A stretch of DNA of 64,000 nucleotides from Tranzscheliella williamsii (Eukaryota > Basidiomycota > Ustilaginomycetes > Ustilaginales > Ustilaginaceae): positions 186,001 to 250,000 of the forward strand of contig JALBYF010000015.1 in NCBI GenBank assembly GCA_023212725.1. Reading direction: 5' to 3'. Within the stretch, counting starts at the first letter, position 1. Every line of letters begins with the position of its first letter. The position numbers were made by a program, and so were the translations under genes. Below the pieces are notes generated by a model. The model was not told where the DNA came from. It was given only the letters and a program-made list of their open reading frames with translations, and did not search any database. Positions 47,684-57,274 of the stretch are shown here, piece by piece.

Positions 47684-49287
47684 CTTGCGTATACTCGTGT
47701 CAGAGGGACAAGTCTGCTGACAAGGGAGGTCGCGACAGGTTGATATCGTCCATGTTCGAGCTGCCCTCAACTGGCATCTTGGTCCAAGCTTCGGATCCGT
47801 CCAAGTCCCTCTGAAAATACAGTCTCGAAATGGACTTGGCACTGTGATCGGCAAAACGCTATGTAACTACCGTACGACTCAATAGACCCTCCGCGCTCTA
47901 ACATTCTCTCGCTTTTGTTTCCGACCTGCTGCTCGACGATCTTTGCGAACGTTTAGCAGCTGTCGTGCAAAGTAAATAAAGCAAGCGTGTTGGTCTCAGT
48001 TGCGAGGCGCATTAGCATTCAGTATAGTCAGCGTGAAGCCGTGTCGGAAAGACAAGTCAAACAAGGCTGCAAAGCTAAGGCGCTGCGTTACAGTAGTGCT
48101 TGGCACCGCTCAACGGCTTATATAGCTGTATGCATGGATTCTTCTCTCACTCAGCCCGCGGCCGCTCCATCGGGTTCGGCTGGCAACTATGCATGCGCCT
48201 TTCCGTGATGGAGCCAGCACTAAGTTGCCATGCAAGTGGCTCCTGACCCTTCTCTCTTCGCCCCCTGCCAGCGACCGAACACAGTGCAAGCAGGCGGAGC
48301 GGATGGATAGGTACGATGGCAACCAAGCGGCGCCCTAGCTGCCTGCTGCTGCACACTCGCTTCTTCTCCGCGACACTGGCTAGAGTGAAGCACGCCCCTT
48401 TCGTGAATTAGCGCCTTGCTGTCCTCGCCATGTTCATTTGCAATGTCCGCGCTGTTGGTTTTGCAGGCGAATCGAGAGGTAGTGGGCCGACACTTAAAGC
48501 CACGACCAATGGTAAGCGGTGCAGAAAACAGAAGGCAACCCTTACTTGATGCAGGTCAGAGAGGCAAGTTAGCCAAGGCCTTTGTTTTGACATGGGTTGC
48601 GAATATTCGACTTCATTTCACGCAAATGCATCTTTGAACACTTTTAAAGTACACTTTCGATTTGTATCACGAAACGCGTTAACCTTAGCATTTTTCAAGT
48701 CGATCTACGCCAGCAGCTGGCAAAGTTGGGTTGAGCCAACACAGCGTACGAGTTGCCAGGTGTAGTAGTATAGTAGTAGGATAGACATGGGATCAGCACT
48801 TGGGCGGCCATAGTTTGGCACGTCGGTCCTTCACCCGTGGCGGCTCCATCGTCATCCCATTCACCTCGTCGCTGCCGTTGCTTGCCTCTGCTTCATCTAT
48901 ACCTTAGCATCTTCTACACCTTCGCCGCCCTTGGCGACCTTTCGTTGTGTCCGTTTCCCTCCGTTTCCTTCGACTAGACCTCGACGCTTCCGGCCATCCT
49001 TACACGCTCTTTTCGTTTGCACGTCTTCCCAGCACTGCTCTGCTCGACCGTCCCACAGCCTACCGTGGCGCTGCCCTACCGTAGGATCGTCGCCCGCCCA
49101 CCGACCCGCCCGCTACTCGTCTCTGCGCTTTGGGCAATTCCATCTTCGCAACTCGTAGCAACCGAAGCAATGTCAGGCCGGAACTGAGAGGCGCACCATT
49201 CTTGACATCAGCATTTCGCTCCAAGCACCATAACCCAGCTCAGTCATCTTACCAGCGAGGAGCTAGCCACTGCGCCTCGGCTTCACC
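47684..49287. other. Divergent intergenic region, complex I subunit / RAX2
   Basis: About 1.6 kb without a recognisable gene. It holds an ACGCGT string at 48674-48679 and GTAGTA-type short repeats near 48763-48780. The last 380 bp before RAX2 are strongly CT-rich (CTCTGCTTCATCTATACC, CGTTTCCCTCCGTTTCC), as in a long fungal leader. A short frame starting near 48430 was considered and rejected. Confidence 0.5.
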
Positions 49288-52200
49288 ATGGTGACATCCC
49301 AACCATCGTCACGCGGCCCGCGGCGCTATCGTGGTAGGACAACAGCCTCGAGTCTCCTTTCTTGTGCCGCCCTACTGTTGGCCGCCGCACCAACGACACT
49401 GGCCGCAGCCAGCGACTTCCCATCCATAGACTTTGGTCTCCTTGGTGCCGTGAGCATCGCGGGCTCGTTTGCAGGTATCGAGATATGGAACCAGACCGGC
49501 TCGTCTACAAGCCCAAATACCACCTACAATTCCGCCGCCTCCACCCTGCTCTCTCGCGCTGCCAATGGCACTCTCTCCAGGATTGGCGCCACCGAAAACG
49601 GTGGTACCATCCGTGCCATCTGTCAGATGCAAGCACAACCTAACCTCGTTTACATAGCAGGCAACTTCTTCTCGCTAGAGGGCACCTCTGTCAGCAACAT
49701 CGCCGCTTATAATCCATCGACCCATACCATCGACAATCTTGGCGGTGGACTTGATGGCACAGTCAGGGCGCTCTTCTGCGATAACGACCACCAGCGAGTT
49801 ATTGCCGGCGGTACTTTTTCTGGCCCCACCTCTGGCAAGACGGATCGCTACTTAGGTAACCTAGCCACTTGGGATATAGCTGCTGCTACCTGGGTTCCGG
49901 TCGATTTCGGCGGCCTCAATGGTACCGTCCACACCATTGCAGCGGGGGGCAACAGCTCTTTGGTACGCTTTGGTGGAGATTTCGAAACCCAGTTCGCGTC
50001 CATGGGCATCAACGGAACCCAGTCGGGAACGAACACCTCTGCCTCTTCGCTCACCGCAGCACTTACCCCCATCTCGCTAGGACAGGTAGAATTCGTAGGT
50101 GGTCCCAGCTCGGCCCTCAGCGGATTTGACAATCCTGCCCAGATCCTCTGCCCTCAGGGCGGCGATGGAAGCGGCAACTCTTATCTTTTCGGCGATGGTG
50201 TTATCGGTCGTCTCACCGCGCGTGCCTTCCGTACAATGGAAGTGCGCGCCATCCGACTTGGCAACACTTTTGTCGAGGGCCGTGGAACCAAGACCTTTGG
50301 TGTGGTTTCCATCCCGGACAATACCGAGCTGGAGCTGATCTACCTCGACCCGACCACAAACCGGAATGTCAGCTGTACCAACAATTGCACCTTGTCCCAC
50401 GACCCTACAATCCCATATCAGGATTTCCTCATCGCCGACACTCCCGGCAACAATGCCGCCGGTGGCGTCAAAACGCTTACGGGTATTCAATTCACCGCAG
50501 AGGAGTACTACGGAGCGGGAGCAGGTCTGCACGTCCTCGAGCTCCTCTCTGTCGGCGGCTGGGCTTACGCCTACAATGCCCTCAACCGTGGTGGGTGTGA
50601 CTCGAATCAATCAGGCGTGAACGGCACCACCTCTTCAGCCACAAATGAGGGAGGTTGGTATACCAGCGCCATCACCACCCTTGCTGGCACCACCGAGCCT
50701 GTCCTAGCCTTGACCGACTCGTACAGCGCCCTGCAGACGGATCTTTCAGCCACGGTCACTTGGGCCGTAGATATTCCTTATAACGGCAACTACACCATCA
50801 ACATGTTTGTCCCTGGCTGTCAATCCAGTGGTCAATGTGGCGAGAGGACCGAGGTCAATGTCAATGTTTTCGCCCTCGAGGGGTCCCAAGGTAATCTGAC
50901 ACGTATCTCTCAGACCAACCAACAGGACCAGACCGTCCAAATCTACAGTGGTGAGGTCAACAAGGCAGCCCCCGGATTCCAGCCGACTGTCATCCTCTCC
51001 ATTCCTTCGGACGCCCCAAGACCGTCCAGCGGCGATCAGTTCACTGTCGTCGCTGATAAAGTCAGTTTCCTTCTTCGGGATAGCAACGAGACTCTGCAGA
51101 TGGCGCGTTCAAGCGGATTCGGCCTGCTCGAATACAATCTTGCCGACACGGCCATAGCTGCCACGAAAACCAACGGCACGGGAGTCTTGCCAAACACGAC
51201 CATGACCGACCTTAGCACCTTTGCAACAACGCTTTACAGCTATGGCATCCGCAGCAAAGGGGATTCCAACCGCGTATCAGCCATTGCGAACGCGGCAGGG
51301 AGGACATTTGTAGGCGGTTCCTTCACTTCGCGAGGCAACATCTCGTTTGCTAATCTTGCCGGCTTCACTGCCAACGCGGCGGGGAGGGAAGCCATTCCAA
51401 TTGCCAACGGTGGCCTCAACGGGCCCGTCAATGCACTTGCCACGTTGGGAGATTTCCTTTACGCCGGAGGAGAGTTTACCAGCACGGCGGACAACGCCAT
51501 GCAAGTGTCGTACGTCGCTCGATACGATCCCAACGCCAACGCTTGGACGGCACTGGGCGGAGGTCCCAATGGAGCCGTCACCTCGATCTTTCCTCTTGGA
51601 CCTGATGCACTTCTTGTGGCCGGCGAATTTGCCACCGTCAACGGTACGGGGCAGTCTGGCGGATATGCGGTCTGGAACATGACCACTAACTCCTGGCAGA
51701 CGCAAAGCGCCTTCCTATCCGCTGAGATGACAGCAGCTTATGCCGATTACGCCGCCTCGACCCCACTCAGTTTCCTCGCTGGTAGCGTCAAGGCGATGAG
51801 CTCGACCTCCGCCTCAGGAGCTGCCCAACTCGAAGCACCCAGCGAGGATGGGGAGCTGCCAACGATTGAGTCACTCAACTTCCAGTTTGCCTCGGACAAG
51901 GGTTCGTCGTCGTCTAGTTCTGCTCAGCGGAGAAGCTATGGAAGCTTTGCCCAGCATGAACAGAAGCCTGACAGCAACCAGCTTGGCTCAGAGCTTGCAA
52001 AACGTGCTAACAGCAAGTTGACATCCCGGATTCTCAGCCTTCTGCCTCGGAGCTCGGAAGAGGCTGCTTCGAAGCTTAGCACGCCTTCACTGAGCAAAAG
52101 GGCAGACATCATGCAACCCTCGTCACTTAGCTCCAATGGAACAAACGAGATTCTTGCCAGCGCCTTTTGGCAGCGCGATGATGGCTCGTACGTCAACATC

Positions 52201-53829
52201 GTTGGTGGCAACTTCACCACCACCGCTGGCATTCGCAACCTGGCTTTGTACGACGACAAGACCGACCTCCTGTCTCCATTCCCAGAAGTGCAGAGCAGCT
52301 TAAAGCACAACGATCTGTCGGTGGTGAGGGCATTGCTCGTCGACTCCGATCTGCTCTACGTGGGCGGTGATGGCGGGTTCGAGACGTATGACTTGAAGAA
52401 AGCCGCATGGGTCAGCACTGGTGCGGCCCTCTCGATTAGTTCCAACCAGGTCCTTTCGATCACTGCGATCAACCACCGGCCAGATACGACAACCGTGGTC
52501 GTTAGCGGCTCCTTCACCTCGGCCGGCTCGCTGCCGTGTCTCAATGTTTGCTTATGGGACTCAAGTTCTCGGCGTTGGTCACCTCTTGGTGCTGGCCTGA
52601 GCGGACAGATCTCTGCGGTCGATTTCGCGGGCGCCAAAGCCAATCAGCTCATTCTTGCCGGCTCGATGACGGTCAACGGAGACGAGGCTTCTCTGGCTAG
52701 CTACAACTTTGATACCCAGACCTGGAGCAGCCTTGGAACCGTCGGATCAGGCACTGGCCAAGTTCCGGGGCCCGCCACCGCTGTCAGCGTTAACGATCTT
52801 AAGGCCAATGCCATCTTTGTCGCCGGGCGCAACGCTGACGGTGACAGCCCCTATCTGGTCAGGTGGGACGGGACCCAGTACGAGACGGTGGCAAGCGACC
52901 AGTTCCTTTCGGATACCGGTATCTCCCAGCTGACGTTTGTTCCCCTTTCCAAGGCGCACTCTTCCAACGCCATTCTCGAAGACAACCGACTGTTGGTGGT
53001 CAGCGGCGCGCTCATGACGCGAGACTTTGGGAATATCTCTAGCATTTTCTTTGATGGGCAAGACTACATTCCTTTCCTTGTCGCCACCAACCTGGATGGA
53101 TCTTCCGGCATTGTCCGGGCCTTTAGCCGGTCGACAGAAGTGCTGAAATTCCCGAATCTGCATCATCTGGCCGTCGGGCTGGTCATCCTCATTTCGATCG
53201 CTATCGGGCTCGGCATTGTCTTTTTACTGGTCCTGATCGGCTTGATATGGGCATTGAGCCGAAGACGACCGGAGCGCAACGTCGATGTGCCCATCTCGGC
53301 GAGCGACGAGTCGCTGGGGCTGGGAGAGAAGAAGAGGCCATCAAGCTTGTTGGCGACGCTCAACGCGGCAACCGAGTCGGCAATGCTCGGCGGCGCCGGT
53401 GCTGGCGCCGCTGGCGCAGCGGGGGCCATGGCTGCCGGTTCTGCAGCGGGACACCACAACCGTCAAGACTCGGCGGCCTTTGGCACGCAGGATCACAGCG
53501 ATGAAACAGGCGCCTCGAACTATCACAGCGAAGCAGGTCGAAGCGGGCAGACGAACTACGCGACGGACGAGGGCCACTTTTCGGAGGCAGAGATAGCTGC
53601 TGGCGGGGCGGGGGCAAGCGCCGTAGAGCTGATGGCAGACCAGGATGACTCGCCTCTGGAAGGCATTCCGGCTCACGGCAGATACGACTTTGTCCCCAAG
53701 CACGAGTCTGAACTGCCGTTGACGGCTGGCGAGCCCATCGAAATTCTCGATGATCAAGACAAGCACTGGTGGCTCGCTCGGAACGCTCGCGGACAGACTG
53801 GCGTCGTGCCTAGCTCGTACGTGATGTAA
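49288..53829 (+). CDS. RAX2: Cortical polarity marker Rax2 with C-terminal SH3 domain
   Basis: 1,513 aa, intronless. A single-pass cell-surface protein that in yeasts and hyphae marks sites of polarised growth with Rax1. An N-terminal signal sequence (SLLSCAALLLAAAPTTLAAA) precedes a very large ectodomain of kelch-like blades (VYIAGNFFSLEGTSVSNIAA; VIAGGTFSG; TFVGGSFTSRGNISFANLAG; ILAGSMTVNGDEASLASYNF) with many N-x-[ST] sequons. Dibasic KR sites in Kex2 context occur at 905-906 (LAKRA) and 937-938 (LSKRA). A transmembrane helix at about 1294-1325 (LVILISIAIGLGIVFLLVLI) is followed by RRR, an Ala/Gly-rich cytoplasmic stretch, and at 1465-1513 an SH3 domain (RYDFVPKHESELPLTAGEPI; DDQDKHWWLARNARGQTG; VVPSSYVM) that forms the exact C-terminus. 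Yeast Rax2 has no SH3 domain. Confidence 0.9.
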   Translation: MVTSQPSSRGPRRYRGRTTASSLLSCAALLLAAAPTTLAAASDFPSIDFGLLGAVSIAGSFAGIEIWNQTGSSTSPNTTYNSAASTLLSRAANGTLSRIGATENGGTIRAICQMQAQPNLVYIAGNFFSLEGTSVSNIAAYNPSTHTIDNLGGGLDGTVRALFCDNDHQRVIAGGTFSGPTSGKTDRYLGNLATWDIAAATWVPVDFGGLNGTVHTIAAGGNSSLVRFGGDFETQFASMGINGTQSGTNTSASSLTAALTPISLGQVEFVGGPSSALSGFDNPAQILCPQGGDGSGNSYLFGDGVIGRLTARAFRTMEVRAIRLGNTFVEGRGTKTFGVVSIPDNTELELIYLDPTTNRNVSCTNNCTLSHDPTIPYQDFLIADTPGNNAAGGVKTLTGIQFTAEEYYGAGAGLHVLELLSVGGWAYAYNALNRGGCDSNQSGVNGTTSSATNEGGWYTSAITTLAGTTEPVLALTDSYSALQTDLSATVTWAVDIPYNGNYTINMFVPGCQSSGQCGERTEVNVNVFALEGSQGNLTRISQTNQQDQTVQIYSGEVNKAAPGFQPTVILSIPSDAPRPSSGDQFTVVADKVSFLLRDSNETLQMARSSGFGLLEYNLADTAIAATKTNGTGVLPNTTMTDLSTFATTLYSYGIRSKGDSNRVSAIANAAGRTFVGGSFTSRGNISFANLAGFTANAAGREAIPIANGGLNGPVNALATLGDFLYAGGEFTSTADNAMQVSYVARYDPNANAWTALGGGPNGAVTSIFPLGPDALLVAGEFATVNGTGQSGGYAVWNMTTNSWQTQSAFLSAEMTAAYADYAASTPLSFLAGSVKAMSSTSASGAAQLEAPSEDGELPTIESLNFQFASDKGSSSSSSAQRRSYGSFAQHEQKPDSNQLGSELAKRANSKLTSRILSLLPRSSEEAASKLSTPSLSKRADIMQPSSLSSNGTNEILASAFWQRDDGSYVNIVGGNFTTTAGIRNLALYDDKTDLLSPFPEVQSSLKHNDLSVVRALLVDSDLLYVGGDGGFETYDLKKAAWVSTGAALSISSNQVLSITAINHRPDTTTVVVSGSFTSAGSLPCLNVCLWDSSSRRWSPLGAGLSGQISAVDFAGAKANQLILAGSMTVNGDEASLASYNFDTQTWSSLGTVGSGTGQVPGPATAVSVNDLKANAIFVAGRNADGDSPYLVRWDGTQYETVASDQFLSDTGISQLTFVPLSKAHSSNAILEDNRLLVVSGALMTRDFGNISSIFFDGQDYIPFLVATNLDGSSGIVRAFSRSTEVLKFPNLHHLAVGLVILISIAIGLGIVFLLVLIGLIWALSRRRPERNVDVPISASDESLGLGEKKRPSSLLATLNAATESAMLGGAGAGAAGAAGAMAAGSAAGHHNRQDSAAFGTQDHSDETGASNYHSEAGRSGQTNYATDEGHFSEAEIAAGGAGASAVELMADQDDSPLEGIPAHGRYDFVPKHESELPLTAGEPIEILDDQDKHWWLARNARGQTGVVPSSYVM

Positions 53830-55040
53830 ACGACCCTGCTGCTCTCATCTCGCCCCCGGTCATCTTCTCTGCTATGCTAGCTGTGCCGCGGGGCTGTCTT
53901 CTGGCTTGTCCGTGTCTTTATCCATGTACCACCGCCACTACTTCCCACGTTTTCCACTAATCAGACTTACAGCAACACTCTTTTCGACCCCGATGTAAAA
54001 AGCTGGTGCGCCGCCTCACGGTCAGCAAGCGTCCGCCAGTAGCCGCGGCATACCCTCCGGAATCCGTGCGTAGCCACGCATGCGCTGGCCACCACGACAC
54101 CGGAACCTCACCGTCCTTTCCTTCGTATCCACTTCGAGCTTCGTGCGCGTCTTCTCAGATGCTTGCACAGCCGAGCCTTGTTCCCGGCCCCCTCCGCGCG
54201 CGTTCACGCAGGTGTGTCCGCATCTTGTTCGTTTGCCCCGCTTGTCTTTTTTGTCCCTTCACCGTCAATGCACCTTGTTAGAACTTGCTTTGCCTTTCGT
54301 GCATTTGTGATGTGCGGTGAAGAGCCACGCCATAGGAGTGACACAGATGGTGAGCAGAAGACCCAAGATGCTGAGCACTGGCACCACACAGGGGCAGAAA
54401 CCGAGTTGAGTGAGGGATAGGGCAAACGGGATCAGTGTTAGATCTTCTGCCTTCGACGTGTGGAAAGCAAGCCGGCTTCCGAAGGGTCGTCACTGCCGCC
54501 TGGACCTCTCGATCCTGGTTTCTCTGTTCCGGTTGAGCCTTTTCTCATCTACTACAGCTGCCACCCTACTGCCTTTCCCAGTCCCGCACCGGCCTTTTCC
54601 GCATCAAGCTGCTTACAGTCGAGTACGAGCATCAGCGCCGGCTTTTTTCGTCTGCGTCGTTACGCCATTACGCTTGGACATATCGAGCAGGCTGGTCCTT
54701 TCTCCGTTCGCCAAGGACTTCGTCCACCGCCTTGTTTGTTCGCGAAGAGCGACGGTGGCACGGTCCTGAGGAACGCCGGGCAACGAGGCTGCGCATAGCG
54801 TTACCCTGGGTTTCTCGCCTCGCTCACCTTTGCTGAGAGTCGTACTGCCTGCATCGCAGTCGTCGCCGCTCCTCTCGTTTTCAGAAGCCGCAGGAAGCAG
54901 CGCATGATACCCGGATCCGGTTTCTCGAAACGCATCTGTCTTGTATTGCCCATAGACGCGCGGACGTCCTCCTAGTTACGTCTGCTGGGCCCCGCCACTC
55001 GACCAGCGATCTGCGCAAGCTTCGATAGCCGAACTCAAGC
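53830..55040. other. Intergenic region, RAX2 3' / PPG1 5'
   Basis: About 1.2 kb between same-strand genes. Much of it is CT-rich (for example 54500-54600) and likely promoter or leader of PPG1. The ORFs in it overlap in all frames and show no recognisable similarity. No RNA gene seen. Confidence 0.5.
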
Positions 55041-56121
55041 ATGGCGTTCGATCTAGATGCGTGTATAGCGACGCTGCTCAAGAAGCAGCTGCTCGGCGAG
55101 GCGCTGCTGAAGGAGATCTGCGAAAAGACCAAAGAGATCCTGATGCGCGAGTCCAACGTAGTCCATATCTCGGCCCCCGTCACGGTCGTTGGCGATATTC
55201 ATGGGTAGGTTGGCGGTCGGCGGTTGCCTCTTGGCGCACCGCTGCGTGTCGCACCGCTGCACAGCCGCGTCTGCGGGTGAGCCTTGCCACTGACCGTTGC
55301 TCTCTTGTGGTTCTGTATTCGTGCCGCTTTGCAGACAGTTCTATGACTTGATAGAGATCTTCCGTATCGGCGGATATGCGCCGCACACCAACTACCTCTT
55401 CCTGGGCGACTATGTAGACCGGGGGCTCTTCTCGGTCGAGACGATCTCGCTTCTGACATGTCTGAAGCTGCGATATCCGGACCGCGTGCAGCTGATTCGC
55501 GGCAATCACGAGTCGAGGGCGGTGACGCAGACGTACGGATTCTACACCGAGTGCCAGCGCAAATACGGCTCGGCGAACGTCTGGACGTATTTCACGGATA
55601 TGTTTGACTTTTTGACGCTGTCGGTGGTGATTGACGACCAGATCTTTTGCGTCCACGGTGGGCTGTCGCCGTCGGTGCACTACATTGACCAGGTGAAGAT
55701 CATCGACCGGTTCCGGGAGATCCCGCACGAAGGCCCGATGGCGGACCTGGTCTGGTCGGACCCGGATCCGGACAAGGAGGAGTTCGCCATCTCGCCGCGC
55801 GGCGCGGGCTACACGTTTGGCGCCTCGGTGGTCAAGCACTTTCTGCAGCGGAACAAGATGTCGCACATCCTCCGCGCACACCAGCTGTGCATGGAGGGCT
55901 TCAGCGTCCTCTACGACGACCGCCTCTCGACCGTCTGGAGCGCCCCCAACTACTGCTACCGCTGCGGCAACATGGCCTCGATCCTCGAGGTCTTTCCCGA
56001 CGGCTCCAAGCACTTTAACACCTTCGAGGCCGCCCCCGAAAACGAGCGCGACGGCCCCAACCAGCACAACCTCCAGGGCCTCCCCAACGGCAAGCACGAG
56101 GCAGTCGAGTACTTTTTGTGA
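55041..56121 (+). CDS. PPG1: Ser/Thr protein phosphatase Ppg1 (PP2A-like catalytic subunit)
   Basis: Exons 55041-55204 and 55335-56121 (130-nt intron, donor GTAGGT, acceptor TGCAG) give 316 aa. The junction completes the first metal-binding motif VVGDIHG-QFYDL. Others follow: GDYVDRG, RGNHESR, HGGLSP, and the [11 protein letters not shown] motif, with histidines and aspartates for the dinuclear metal site all present. The N-terminus ([20 protein letters not shown]) and the phrase [10 protein letters not shown] match Ppg1 rather than PP2A (which has RPDY...YFL) or PP4/PP6, as does APENERDG. The C-terminal residues EYFL correspond to the PP2A-family YFL tail that is carboxymethylated. In yeast, Ppg1 works with the Far (STRIPAK-like) complex, opposing mitophagy; role here inferred. 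Confidence 0.9.
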
Positions 56122-56324
56122 CATCCACGCAATGAAAAGCATACATCCGCAGCCCGATTCTAGCCAGACCGACACTCACAGCCAGCCGTATCCCCTGTTG
56201 CGTTCACGTTCTTCAGAGGTGTTCCCAGAGCCGACTCGACTGTTTCGGATTTGGCCTGCGATTTAGGATTTACATTTTCGTGGCACGGCTGATATAGCCA
56301 ATTTGCGCGCCACCGATCATCCAA

Positions 56325-56439
56325 GGCACTGTGGCGGAGTGGTTATCGCGTGGCACTAGAATCTGCATTCTAGAGTACTATCTACTCACCAATCATGCCA
56401 TTCCCTCTGGGAGCATAGGTTCAAATCCTGTCAGTGTCG
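56325..56439 (+). tRNA. tRNA-Ser (anticodon AGA), intron-containing
   Basis: Acceptor arms GGCACTG (56325-56331) and CAGTGTC (56432-56438) pair, with one G-U, and are followed by discriminator G (56439), as in tRNA-Ser. The D arm is GCG/CGC with the GGTTA loop. The anticodon stem TGGCA (56351-56355) pairs with TGCCA (56396-56400). The loop reads C-T-AGA-A, placing anticodon AGA at 56358-56360. A 33-nt intron (56362-56394) follows position 37 and contains ATTCTAG, complementary to the anticodon loop. A class II long variable arm (TCCC-TCT-GGGA) and T arm (ATAGG-TTCAAAT-CCTGT) complete it. It reads UCU codons, and UCC/UCA/UCG only if A34 is modified to inosine. Confidence 0.93.
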
Positions 56440-56444
56440 CTCTA

Positions 56445-56451
56445 TTTTTTT
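56445..56451 (+). terminator. RNA polymerase III terminator of tRNA-Ser
   Basis: A run of seven T begins six bases after the discriminator base of the tRNA-Ser gene, the expected Pol III stop signal. Confidence 0.85.
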
Positions 56452-57274
56452 GGAAAATTTCTGGCCTAGGATGATGCCTTGGAGGAGAGATGATAATCTG
56501 GAGCGGACTGGGACCGAAAGAGCGAGGTGTAGAAGGTGTCAAGGTGGGGATAACAGGATATGGTGGTGGGTGGTGCGGCTAGGGTGGTTGGTGGCGCCGT
56601 GTCGATCTAACAGGGTCAGAGAAATTCGCGTTCGAACCGGGATTAACTTAACACACTCGACGTCTCAGTTTCCCTGCCACTCGGCAACGGCAGCACAGCG
56701 CCTTTGGGACCGCACGGACGCGGCGGGCGGTAAAAGCAGAAGCGTGCTGCGCGGTCGGGACTCACCACTCATGCTCAACCTCTACGCAACGGCGTCGTAA
56801 GCGCAGAAGACCGCCACAGCCACAACAAGCCACGCCGCTGTCCCCAATTGACCGCAAACGGACCGCAGGCTGAGCGCAAGCTGAAGCTCGAGAGCGATTT
56901 GCGTCTTACCCTTTTAGAAGGCGTTGCGGTGTGCCGTCCAGGCAAACCGGCAGATAGGCGACACTTGACTGCCGCTCAGCATCGCCCGCCTGCCTGCCTC
57001 CATCTCCTGCACGGCCGCGTGAGGGTGAAAAATCGCCGACCCAGGACTGGCCCTCGACTCGCTCCCTCTTCCTCCTCCTCCTCCTCCTTCTCCATCCCCT
57101 TCCTCTTCTCCCTCGACATTTCCTTCCCTCCCCCTGCCCCTTCTCCACATCGCCAGACATCCGCCCCGCGATATCCGCCTCGGGACCGCCTGCCTCTGCT
57201 TCGCCGTGCTTGTCTCTCCACGTCGGTTCGGCGCTTTTGACTGATTGGCCTCGTGTGCTGACGACGCCTGCACG
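56452..57274. other. Intergenic region upstream of carrier-like gene
   Basis: About 820 bp. The distal half has no recognisable feature. From about 57050 it is strongly CT-rich (TCCTCCTCCTCCTCCTTC and similar), a probable promoter/leader of the next gene. On the minus strand this gives only low-complexity R/E/G frames. Confidence 0.5.

Noticed and set aside
48430..48560. Possible small gene starting ATGTTCATTTGC with a GTAAGC donor
   Set aside because: The peptide matches nothing I recognise and no convincing second exon follows.
55180..56175. 331-aa minus-strand ORF over PPG1
   Set aside because: Antisense to the certain phosphatase frame, low-complexity Arg/Val/His composition, and it spans the plus-strand intron without reason.
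56600..56660. GGTTCGAA string on the minus strand resembling a tRNA B box
   Set aside because: The flanking bases cannot form a T stem or acceptor stem.
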